IMG/VR virus record: IMGVR_UViG_3300006852_000002
Span: 1-57,950 of that record
Strand: one strand, 5' to 3'
From: a virus
Length of the DNA stretch: 57,950 nucleotides
Part shown: positions 40,679 through 47,957 of the stretch, piece by piece
Layout of the letters: the number at the start of each line of letters is the position of its first letter
Numbering within the stretch: position 1 is the stretch's first letter
Position numbers and translations under genes: made by a program
Notes under the pieces: model-generated
What the model saw: only the letters and a program-made list of their open reading frames with translations
Databases searched by the model: none
What the model was told of the DNA's origin: nothing

Positions 40679-40872
40679 TTACTGTTAAAGTAACCGCAAC
40701 AATCACCACTCAGTACGATAGGCATCAGCCATACGAAATTGAAATCTCAAGCGATTGCGATCCAGATTTCGTAAAATGTACAATAGCCGGAGTGGGCGAC
40801 ATTTTCATAAGACGCTCAGACTTGTTAGCCGCAGCTCGGGCGTTTAGTGAGGAGGTAGAAAGTGAGCGATAA
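40675..40872 (+). CDS. Small hypothetical protein
   Basis: 65 residues from a GTG that overlaps the upstream TGA (GTGA), with GGAGGT nearby. Strand-rich (VKVTATITTQYDRHQPYEIEIS) with a short C-terminal helix. Not recognised. Confidence 0.65.
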   Translation: MITVKVTATITTQYDRHQPYEIEISSDCDPDFVKCTIAGVGDIFIRRSDLLAAARAFSEEVESER

Positions 40873-41056
40873 TTTTGAAATCTGCGTAACACTGTCGAGG
40901 GAACAGCTGGAAAGATTATATCTTAGAATATCCGCTGGGATTGTCACGGGGGAATTTAGGAACAGCGATCCTATCTATGCTCTACTGTCGAGTATGTTCC
41001 AAGCGGCCAGTCGAGCGGGTTACGTTCCTGGGAAGGAAAAGGAGGATAAAAATTAA
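40862..41056 (+). CDS. Small hypothetical protein
   Basis: 64 residues from GTG, with GAGGAGGT at 40849. Begins with strands then a helix (LSREQLERLYLRISAG). Overlaps the previous gene by 11 nt. Not recognised. Confidence 0.65.
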   Translation: MSDNFEICVTLSREQLERLYLRISAGIVTGEFRNSDPIYALLSSMFQAASRAGYVPGKEKEDKN

Positions 41057-41078
41057 ATTCGTATACTTTGTTTTCTAT

Positions 41079-41285
41079 ATGGGAGTAGATACAAATAACT
41101 CACAATTTTACGGAAGGAGTGCATTGGATTATCATAAGGAGATAGATAGCATAGAAGATATAAAGGATATAGAATCCGCAATCACGAAATATGTGCGACC
41201 TGACGCTAAGAACCTAATCGTAGAGAGTTGGAAACTTTTACGAAAGGAGGCGGATAGTGGACGAGAATCAAGTCAAGTGGGATGA
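41079..41285 (+). CDS. Small hypothetical protein, uncertain start
   Basis: 68 residues if begun at ATG 41079 (MGVDTNNSQ), or about 53 from TTG 41124, which has GGAAGGAG four bases upstream. Longer in-frame starts would run through the previous gene. The C-terminal half is helical (DIESAITKYVRPDAKNLIVESWKLLRKEADS). It overlaps the next gene by 29 nt. Confidence 0.5.
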   Translation: MGVDTNNSQFYGRSALDYHKEIDSIEDIKDIESAITKYVRPDAKNLIVESWKLLRKEADSGRESSQVG

Positions 41286-41424
41286 GCTGCTAATTCTGAT
41301 CGCGGAGATTACCGGAATCTCTGTACTGTATTTAGAGAAGCGAATCCTTAAGTACGGAATCACGAATTGGAAAACACTTAATGACTATTTGGATATTATT
41401 ACCGCGAGCAGGGATAGCGGATAA
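41257..41424 (+). CDS. 55-residue hypothetical protein
   Basis: Starts at GTG after AAAGGAGGCGGATA, a strong site. Reads VDENQVKWDELLILIAEITGI then SVLYLEKRILKYGITNW and TLNDYLDII. Helical and acidic, resembling a small winged or three-helix DNA-binding domain in pattern only. Confidence 0.6.
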   Translation: MDENQVKWDELLILIAEITGISVLYLEKRILKYGITNWKTLNDYLDIITASRDSG

Positions 41425-41435
41425 AGGGGGATAAA

Positions 41436-41654
41436 ATGGATCTAAGTCCGTTCGAGATATTTTGCAATATGTATCGAGGCGTAAGCGTAGATATTCTACG
41501 AACCTACTGGATTACGAAGGAGTTCGATCAGTTCGTAGAGCGCTGCATTGCTCTGAAGTTCCCAGATAGTGAAATAATTACAGCCATCGCTACTTTGTAT
41601 CGCTACCCAGAACCAGCGGCGCGATTTATGTATGAACGGAGAAAGAATAAATGA
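41436..41654 (+). CDS. Hypothetical protein
   Basis: 72 residues, helical (MDLSPFEIFCNMYRGVSVDILRTYWITKEFDQFVERCIALKF). GGGGGAT precedes the ATG. Overlaps the next gene by four bases. Confidence 0.65.
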   Translation: MDLSPFEIFCNMYRGVSVDILRTYWITKEFDQFVERCIALKFPDSEIITAIATLYRYPEPAARFMYERRKNK

Positions 41655-41869
41655 ATCCATTCAAGCGTTTAGCAAAGTGGTTAGGCATTGAAGGTAAACG
41701 CGCCCAAGAAGAACGGAATGTAGCCTGGGATGATTTATCTTTAGCAATTGAGGAAGCGATTAAGGAGGTCGCCCACATGCCCGCGAATACTTACTTCCAG
41801 CAGCGGGCCAAGAGAGCTGCTTATGCAAAGGCACTGCGGCGAATAATTAAGGAGTACGAGTCGCAATGA
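41651..41869 (+). CDS. Hypothetical helical protein
   Basis: 72 residues, MNPFKRLAKWLGIEGKRAQEERNVAWDDL with an amphipathic N-terminus and a basic C-terminal helix (RAKRAAYAKALRRIIKEYES). Overlaps both neighbours by four bases. Not recognised. Confidence 0.65.
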   Translation: MNPFKRLAKWLGIEGKRAQEERNVAWDDLSLAIEEAIKEVAHMPANTYFQQRAKRAAYAKALRRIIKEYESQ

Positions 41870-42615
41870 AACCATGCGAATGTTGTGGGGAAGTTGTGCC
41901 GCCAGGGGAGCCGTGTTCGTGTGCATACGACTTATGCACAGGGAAGTGTTATCAACTAGGGATACGCGAAGGAGACTCTAAAATGTTAGTTAATATTGGC
42001 GACAAAGTTCTGTTGAATGGCAAGAAAACTCAAGGCACAGCGGTTGTTGTAGATACGTGGCGAGATTCCAGCGATGGCGGAGAGTTTGGAAGTAGTCTCG
42101 ACACAAAAAGTTCAGTGGGCTATCCGCAGATCGTCGTAGCGGTATTGGAGGGGTTACGGGCCGGACATAAAGTTTGGTGCGGAGTTGACGACTTCAGGAA
42201 TGGTGTAGCGAGGCGGCTGATGCGATACAGCGATATGGATAAGGACGCTGGAAAAGATATGCTTGATGCAATCCAAGCCGCCATTAACAACGAATACGAT
42301 ATTGACGAAATCTCAGATGGGATTATCGATCACGTAGGCGTGGAGTTTCCCGACGAACCAGACTCCGTAAAAAGCGTCGTTGATGTTCACAGCGTTTTAA
42401 AGAACGTGATCGACGAATTAGACGCTCAGCAAACTAATTCGATGTTATTCGTAGAACTGTCTGCCTCAGTCGCGCATCTCTTGGATTTGGTCGAGACTCG
42501 CAGGAAAGAGTTTAACGATACGCAAATTGGCAATATTCGAGAGAGCGCTCTACACTTGCTCGCTGCGATGGAAAATATCGTAGATACCTCGATCATTGAA
42601 GCTAACCCGCTGTAG
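41866..42615 (+). CDS. Hypothetical protein with N-terminal Cys cluster and possible second start
   Basis: 249 residues from ATG 41866. Residues 3-28 hold six cysteines (CECCGEVVPPGEPCSCAYDLCTGKC). ATG 41983 (residue 40) is preceded by CGAAGGAGACTCTAAA and begins a cleaner domain (MLVNIGDKVLLNGKKTQGTAVVVDTW), so two products or two formerly separate genes may share this frame. The C-terminal 130 residues are helical. Function unknown. Confidence 0.7.
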   Translation: MKPCECCGEVVPPGEPCSCAYDLCTGKCYQLGIREGDSKMLVNIGDKVLLNGKKTQGTAVVVDTWRDSSDGGEFGSSLDTKSSVGYPQIVVAVLEGLRAGHKVWCGVDDFRNGVARRLMRYSDMDKDAGKDMLDAIQAAINNEYDIDEISDGIIDHVGVEFPDEPDSVKSVVDVHSVLKNVIDELDAQQTNSMLFVELSASVAHLLDLVETRRKEFNDTQIGNIRESALHLLAAMENIVDTSIIEANPL

Positions 42616-42656
42616 CTAATTAATCCTTTCAACTAAAATACGCTAGGAGAAATCTA

Positions 42657-43358
42657 ATGGAAAACCGTTTACAGATTATCAATGCGATTAAGAACAGCGG
42701 CGGCACACGGATTAAACTTAAGGAGGATATAAACGGATCAGGATCGCCCGTGCAGTTCCGTGGTTTCAATAATGCCTTCTTATATGTTCAGATGAACATT
42801 GACCGTGAGAAATTTTGGGCGCTGGAGAAAGAAATTTGGAATTTGGGCGCACATCTGAGCACGGTTATCTTTCCGCACCAAGAGAACGAGTTGGCGTGGC
42901 AAGTGAACTGCGTCGTCAGCGAGTTGGATAAGGCGGCGGTTGACGATCCGTTCGAGTGGTACGATGATTCTGTGGCTCCCTTAATCCGTAGAACACTTGC
43001 AATAATGCGAGTTCCGCCAAAGGAAAGTCTGATCGCCCACGGCTGGCAATCAAGCAGCGACGTAAAAATTAAAGGCAATGATGGCAAGATGTATCCCGCC
43101 TTTATTCCGCATCAGGCAGGTTGCTACGTTGATTCAAATAAGGGCCAGTATGTTGGCGAATATGTTCAAGAGATAGCGAACAGTAGGGGCTGGTCACAGC
43201 TCGGAATCACCGGAGCCGCTCACGAAGATTACCACGAAGATTGGGTAGCCGCAGAGGAGTATTTACAAAAATTCGCTCCAGCGGGATTTCACTTTGGCTC
43301 GACTGAGAATGGCGATTGGGGCCTATGGGCCGTCGAGGAGGAGGCCAGTGGACTGTAA
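42657..43358 (+). CDS. Hypothetical protein
   Basis: 233 residues; the ATG follows CTAGGAGAAATCTA. Mixed alpha/beta with VQFRGFNNAFLYVQMNIDREKFWALEKEIW and a C-terminal EDWVAAEEYLQKFAPAGFHFGSTENGDWGLW. The GxTENGDWGLW ending is typical of small phage domains that report read-out structures, but no function is known to me. Confidence 0.72.
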   Translation: MENRLQIINAIKNSGGTRIKLKEDINGSGSPVQFRGFNNAFLYVQMNIDREKFWALEKEIWNLGAHLSTVIFPHQENELAWQVNCVVSELDKAAVDDPFEWYDDSVAPLIRRTLAIMRVPPKESLIAHGWQSSSDVKIKGNDGKMYPAFIPHQAGCYVDSNKGQYVGEYVQEIANSRGWSQLGITGAAHEDYHEDWVAAEEYLQKFAPAGFHFGSTENGDWGLWAVEEEASGL

Positions 43359-43635
43359 ACTTTGCGAAATTGAAATTAGTAAGATATGTAGTGTCGAACC
43401 CTCGAACCCAAGCCGCTGTAAGGTATGCAATAATACAATTCAGCGTCCCCCGATCAGACGAGCAATCCACGCGGGAATTAAAGTTGTGGATAATCAGTGG
43501 GTACACGTATTTATCTTGAAAGATAAATTTACGTGTCCGCATTGTAATGCTCTCTGGGATACAATCTACCTGCCGTGCAAGAATGGCGGATATTGGTTAA
43601 ACTTAACCCACCTTATTCGACGGAAGGAAACCTAA
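43348..43635 (+). CDS. Zinc-finger protein
   Basis: 95 residues from GTG 43348, which has GAGGAGGAGG upstream; in-frame codons before it overlap the previous gene. Cys pairs CKLC, CKVC, CPHC and single Cys residues give two likely zinc sites. Acts probably in nucleic-acid binding. Confidence 0.7.
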   Translation: MDCKLCEIEISKICSVEPSNPSRCKVCNNTIQRPPIRRAIHAGIKVVDNQWVHVFILKDKFTCPHCNALWDTIYLPCKNGGYWLNLTHLIRRKET

Positions 43636-43636
43636 A

Positions 43637-43933
43637 ATGACTATCAAAGCCGTATCGAAGAAAGTAAAGCCAGTTGTCGTAGCTCCCAAGAACGGTAAAG
43701 GATCGCTGCTTGAACAGGCCGTGATTACCAACCCGCACAAAGTAAGTGAATTTGGGTGGGACAGAGAATTCGCTGATGCTGTTAGTTCAGAGTTCGGTAG
43801 TTTGTTGACGGACACGATGACCTGTCAAGACTTGGCGGCCTTATGGCAGAAGTATGTGCCATTCGCAGGCCATAAGCGGCTCGCCCGGCAGTTTGTCCAG
43901 AAGTTCCGCATTAGCGGTGGTGACGGTAAGTAA
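43637..43933 (+). CDS. Hypothetical protein
   Basis: 98 residues. Basic disordered N-terminus (KAVSKKVKPVVVAPKNGKG) and a helical C-terminal domain (DLAALWQKYVPFAGHKRLARQFVQKF). The ATG follows GAAGGAAACCTAAA. Not recognised. Confidence 0.7.
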   Translation: MTIKAVSKKVKPVVVAPKNGKGSLLEQAVITNPHKVSEFGWDREFADAVSSEFGSLLTDTMTCQDLAALWQKYVPFAGHKRLARQFVQKFRISGGDGK

Positions 43934-44044
43934 CTTTATAGCCTACTCCGTTTGTGACAGACCGAGGGTATTCTCGCTCTACACGCTACAGAAACCCTGC
44001 ATAGCGACGACGGCGGGGCGGGCTTTTGACAAGGAAACTACGAA

Positions 44045-44821
44045 ATGTTCAAACCGATTTATAAGTTAGAAGAAGTGATGTTGAATAGTGCGAAGGCTGT
44101 TGCCGCTGAAAGCGGACACCGTTTGCTGCCAGTCATCCGTACTGGGTTCGGATATATGGCGTTCTGTAAGAGCTGCGGATTACGTTTTAATATCAACGTA
44201 GATATGGACGATCAGCTAAGTCCAGAGTTTACTCAGGAATGCGATCACCGGATTGACGGCATGTTTACTGGCAACATCGTTCAGAAATACGAAGAAATTC
44301 GCCATCGGGATGACTTCGGAAATTTAGATGATGGTTTGGTATTCATTGCCGTCGTAGAGACGCTGTTACTCAACGGGCATCAGTTCCCGTACTTTGTGCG
44401 AATTAATCCCGATGTGGATGATCCCATTTACGTGGGGTTCTGCTCCAAGTGCGGACGAATCGCCTTTTCGCGATCCACTGCCTCTTCGATTAGCGCTCCA
44501 GTGGGCGGCGATGCGATGTTGAAGAAGTGCGGTGTCTCTTATGTAGAAGAGATCATGATCAATGCCGTAAAGGATATGATGCGGGAAGCGACTCAGCAAT
44601 CCAAAGAAGTTGAGGAGATGAAGAAGCGACTCGCTAAAGGGAATTTGACCATGAATGATGTAATGATATTCGTAAACACGTCGGCCCGCTGCGAGGTATG
44701 CGATGAGCATCTCGGGCCTAAAGATAGTGATCGGAATCACCACTGTGACGTGGATGAGAGCGGAGGCTTCCATCACTTCTGTGCGGAACACTGCCCAGCG
44801 TGCAGTAAAGGGCGGAAATGA
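44045..44821 (+). CDS. Zinc-ribbon hypothetical protein
   Basis: 258 residues with repeated Cys pairs: FCKSCGLRF near residue 40, FCSKCGRIAF near residue 145, CEVCDEHLG and HCPACSKG near the end. The two CxxCGxxxF ribbons sit in similar contexts (preceded by a YMAFCKSCG or YVGFCSKCG strand), suggesting an internal duplication. Function unknown. The 110 bp before it hold no gene. Confidence 0.72.
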   Translation: MFKPIYKLEEVMLNSAKAVAAESGHRLLPVIRTGFGYMAFCKSCGLRFNINVDMDDQLSPEFTQECDHRIDGMFTGNIVQKYEEIRHRDDFGNLDDGLVFIAVVETLLLNGHQFPYFVRINPDVDDPIYVGFCSKCGRIAFSRSTASSISAPVGGDAMLKKCGVSYVEEIMINAVKDMMREATQQSKEVEEMKKRLAKGNLTMNDVMIFVNTSARCEVCDEHLGPKDSDRNHHCDVDESGGFHHFCAEHCPACSKGRK

Positions 44822-45018
44822 AAAATTTATTTAATCGCATAAGAGTGGAAGTTGTTTGGATATTAGCCGAAATCTGGAATACGGCCGCGATTAACTTTGG
44901 TTTGTTTTTTAGTTGGATAGTAATGTACTTGAGTATCGGCTTAGTTACTGTACCGTGGATGCTTGGAGCTATCCTATTAATTCAGTTAATCGTTAAAGGA
45001 GATATTCCGTGTCGCTAA
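44818..45018 (+). CDS. Two-helix membrane protein
   Basis: 66 residues with hydrophobic segments at about 13-34 and 40-58 (LFFSWIVMYLSIGLV, WMLGAILLIQLIV). Overlaps the zinc-ribbon gene by four bases and the next gene by ten. Not recognised. Confidence 0.65.
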   Translation: MKNLFNRIRVEVVWILAEIWNTAAINFGLFFSWIVMYLSIGLVTVPWMLGAILLIQLIVKGDIPCR

Positions 45019-45635
45019 ACGCATACAAGAAAGCCTATAAAATCTATACCCGTGTTCTGGCCCGCGATCCAATTCTCAAATCGCAGATTGAGATGCAGAT
45101 TGAGGCCCGTCAGCTTCACGAAAAGCAATACGGATTGAAGAAGAAATTCAAGGTGAAAGACTTATCTCCAATTACCAAAGTAGAGTTGGAGGCCAAGCAC
45201 CAAGAGCGGCTCCGCTGTCATCTGATGTTACGGGATTATCACCAACATAAGATGGAAAAGATGCTATTTCGTATTGCAGTGAACGCAGAGAACGAGGGGT
45301 TGGTTAATTCAGAAAATTTGAAATCTGCGGAAATGGTTGAGCTTCGCGTATTCACACTGCAAGAGTTCACAAATTTTGGGTGGGGCGCTCAACGAACCGC
45401 TGAAGCCCAGATTGCTAGATTTGTTAGACTAATAGAGGGTGCGGGTCTTGAAGCGTCGTGTATTAAAACTGATAACGGATATACCCTATCCGCCAACTGC
45501 GAGGAGTGGGCCGTGGACTTGTTAAAGAGACTCTCTCAAGTTGGGGAATGGGTATCAATCATGGAAGAGTTTAACGTCAATCCACGGGCTATCATGCCAT
45601 CGCTGCCTTACGGCTCAATGTCATGGGAGAGGTAA
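45009..45635 (+). CDS. Hypothetical helical protein
   Basis: 208 residues from GTG with AAAGGAGATATTCC upstream. A long charged helical N-terminus (AYKKAYKIYTRVLARDPILKSQIEMQIEARQLHEKQYGLKKK) and a C-terminal alpha/beta domain with a WGAQRTAEAQIARFVRLIEG helix. Not recognised. Confidence 0.72.
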   Translation: MSLNAYKKAYKIYTRVLARDPILKSQIEMQIEARQLHEKQYGLKKKFKVKDLSPITKVELEAKHQERLRCHLMLRDYHQHKMEKMLFRIAVNAENEGLVNSENLKSAEMVELRVFTLQEFTNFGWGAQRTAEAQIARFVRLIEGAGLEASCIKTDNGYTLSANCEEWAVDLLKRLSQVGEWVSIMEEFNVNPRAIMPSLPYGSMSWER

Positions 45636-45640
45636 TCGCA

Positions 45641-45868
45641 ATGTCAATCGCCATTTACAACACGATACTGATTGTCTACGCAATTATTTTGGCGATACAA
45701 GTCAAAAGAATGATGGACTTGTACTACACAAATCCGTTAGAATTTGACATTCACGACAAAATGGTAAAAGTCATGAAATCAACGCTGGTGCTATTCGTCA
45801 GCACGATAATCATGATCGTCGTCCTGTCGTCCATGAACGCCTATTGCTCATGGAAGGTTTGCTTATGA
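45641..45868 (+). CDS. Two-helix membrane protein
   Basis: 75 residues from ATG 45641 after GGGAGAGGTAATCGCA. Hydrophobic segments at about residues 3-20 and 45-65 flank a polar loop (MDLYYTNPLEFDIHDKM). Its 3' end overlaps the 3' end of the opposite-strand gene by 28 nt. Confidence 0.62.
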   Translation: MSIAIYNTILIVYAIILAIQVKRMMDLYYTNPLEFDIHDKMVKVMKSTLVLFVSTIIMIVVLSSMNAYCSWKVCL

Positions 45869-46167
45869 GTATTGATTACATCCCGTGAAGATCGCTCCCC
45901 CCGTTTACGCCTTACATATTCTTTCTGGTAAGCCATCAGGCGGGCTTTATTTCGCTTGTAATATCTGCGACGAGTTTCCTTAAGCCGGGCCTTGTTGGCG
46001 TGCCAATATTCACGAAATATACGATTCTTCTCAGCTCGATCCTCGGGAGAAAGTTCCGCTGCTTTCTTCCAATGATTCGTAGGCTTGCCTTTAGAATCTA
46101 ATACCTTCCACTGTTTCCACTTTGGGTATCTCATAGCGATAATTTTACCATAAAGGAGAAATCGCAA
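45841..46167 (-). CDS. Small basic protein, N-terminal homing-endonuclease-like, on the opposite strand
   Basis: 108 residues from TTG 46167, which has GGGAGG upstream; an ATG at 46134 is the alternative. Lys/Arg-rich tandem segments FREYWHANKARLKETRRRYYKRNKARLMAYQKEYVRRKRG are like the N-terminal spacer of phage HNH and endonuclease VII-like proteins, but no nuclease motif follows. It interrupts an otherwise uniform rightward unit, as a late insertion would. It may be the remains of a homing endonuclease. Confidence 0.6.
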   Translation of the reverse strand: MRFLLYGKIIAMRYPKWKQWKVLDSKGKPTNHWKKAAELSPEDRAEKNRIFREYWHANKARLKETRRRYYKRNKARLMAYQKEYVRRKRGERSSRDVINTHKQTFHEQ

Positions 46168-47133
46168 ATGCTTCCTCCCAAGCCACTTCGATGTGGTACC
46201 TATCCGTTGAAAGGACTCGTCTTTGACGAAGACGAGCTACTTGGTTGTATCGATGACTATTTGTGCGATAACAATCTTCCGCTACTGTACGATTTAAATA
46301 AGATTGGCGGGCCATATGTCAGCATTGAGCAGGGAAAGTTTCAGGGCCGGATTAATAAACGTCTTAAGAAATATCTGACAGAAAAGAGAGTAGAAATCCC
46401 ACCTAAGTTCTCGTCGGAGGTGGGCGAGATCGTCTCCAAGCTTACTAATAAATCCATCGTGATGAAAATTACGAAGAATTTAGAATGGGAGCAAGGGGAG
46501 TACGGTGACGATGGCTCGTGTTTTTGGGAGGGGCGGTCTGTTTGCCGAACAGAGATATTTCCAGCGTGGGATGTACATGCGTGCTTAATAGAATCAAATG
46601 ATGGGCAGGGCATGGCTCGCTGTTGGATTTATCCAATCCACGCTGGAGACGAACTGAGGCCCATTACGGAAGCGATTAAAGTTAAAAGGGATCTCCTCTA
46701 CATAGCATTCAATCCTTACGGTTATGAAGTTGATCGCTTCACTCGAATCCTCTCGTACCAGTTTAATTGGGTGGGCCATCTTCTGAGTCAGTTTGAAGGC
46801 GATGGAGCGATGTACGTTAACTCAGGCGAATCTGTATTATTCAACGGCCCAGAAATTAATAGGGTCTTTACTTCAATGGGCGGCGAGGCAAGTCGCTGCG
46901 AGAATTGCGATACTTACTCGACTGAACTTAATGACGGCGGACTTTGTGACGATTGCTACCATCCAGCAACATGCTTTGGCTGCGGCGATCAGTTTCACGA
47001 AAAAAATATGTATGGAGTGGGGCTTGAACAGTTCTGTCATGATTGTTTCTACGAATGGAAAGTTTGCGACGATTGTGGCGAGTTAGTAAAAATGAAGGGA
47101 AGATCCTGCCCGAGCTGCGTGAGGGTTAGATGA
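46168..47133 (+). CDS. SCFW-family paralog 1, zinc-ribbon C-terminus
   Basis: 321 residues; ATG follows TAAAGGAGAAATCGCAA. Shared with the next two genes: GKFQGRINKRLKKYL near residue 57, WEQGEYGDDGSCFWEGRS at residues 107-124, then GQGMARCWIYPI, AFNPYGYEV and MYVNSGESV blocks in order. The C-terminal 85 residues have many Cys pairs (CENC, CDDC, CFGC, CHDC, CDDC, CPSC) as zinc ribbons. The invariant SCFW and RCW could be catalytic or structural. I do not recognise the family. The three genes form a tandem array. Confidence 0.78.
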   Translation: MLPPKPLRCGTYPLKGLVFDEDELLGCIDDYLCDNNLPLLYDLNKIGGPYVSIEQGKFQGRINKRLKKYLTEKRVEIPPKFSSEVGEIVSKLTNKSIVMKITKNLEWEQGEYGDDGSCFWEGRSVCRTEIFPAWDVHACLIESNDGQGMARCWIYPIHAGDELRPITEAIKVKRDLLYIAFNPYGYEVDRFTRILSYQFNWVGHLLSQFEGDGAMYVNSGESVLFNGPEINRVFTSMGGEASRCENCDTYSTELNDGGLCDDCYHPATCFGCGDQFHEKNMYGVGLEQFCHDCFYEWKVCDDCGELVKMKGRSCPSCVRVR

Positions 47134-47957
47134 ATCAATCGTATGTATTCATCGAAACAGAAACCGCCGTTAATATAAAAACCGTCATTGAAGATACAAT
47201 TCTTGAATTGGGGTTACATCGGATGCCGCAAGCCGACGAAATTGGCGGTTACGATTGGATGGCTCGGCGTGGAAAATATCAAGGTTCGCTAGTGAAGCGA
47301 CTTAACAAATGGATTAAAACTGAGCTCAAGTCGAATAAAGAAGTAGACGCGGCCAAATTCGGATCAAGAGCGGGACTTTTTATCGCCCCGGAGGGAACTA
47401 AACTTCGGCTCTCGGAAACGTTTGATTGGGAAGCAGGAGATTTTGGCGACGAAAGTTCCTGCTTCTGGAAAAGCGCCAGTTTGGCGAAGGATGTAATGAA
47501 AGATTACAAAGTCAGAGCCGTACAGGCGTTCACGAAATACCAACTTACCGGCGAATGGATGGGTGTCGGACGCTGTTGGATGTATCCAATTCACGAAAGA
47601 GACAGTTTTCAATCATACGGCCCTCTCCCAGAGAATTACCGTAAAGACGGATATTTACTATTCAATGCTTACGGAAAAAATCTTTGGTGGTTTGCTAATT
47701 TTATAGACCGCCTGATTTCCGTAAACACAAAACAAGGAGTAGATTTTGAATCCTATGGCGTTATGTATATTAATAACGACCAAGCCATCGGTATAAACTT
47801 GCCTACCCAGATATACAAAGTGGTATCCAAAATGGGCGAGGATACCCAATATTGCGAACGGTGCGATCAGTGGCGAAGGGACAGTAAGTTCTACACTACT
47901 AACTATGGAGACTCTTACTGTCAAGAATGCCGACGCACCGAATTAAGGCAGAGATGA
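47130..47957 (+). CDS. SCFW-family paralog 2
   Basis: 275 residues. Same plan as its neighbours: GKYQGSLVKRLNKWIKTE near residue 50, DWEAGDFGDESSCFWKSAS at about 99-117, GVGRCWMYPI, LFNAYGKNLW, GVMYINNDQAIG, then MGEDTQYCERCDQWRRDS with a single zinc ribbon. Its start overlaps paralog 1 by four bases. Sequence divergence from the others is large apart from the core motifs, so the duplication is old. Confidence 0.78.
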   Translation: MNQSYVFIETETAVNIKTVIEDTILELGLHRMPQADEIGGYDWMARRGKYQGSLVKRLNKWIKTELKSNKEVDAAKFGSRAGLFIAPEGTKLRLSETFDWEAGDFGDESSCFWKSASLAKDVMKDYKVRAVQAFTKYQLTGEWMGVGRCWMYPIHERDSFQSYGPLPENYRKDGYLLFNAYGKNLWWFANFIDRLISVNTKQGVDFESYGVMYINNDQAIGINLPTQIYKVVSKMGEDTQYCERCDQWRRDSKFYTTNYGDSYCQECRRTELRQR

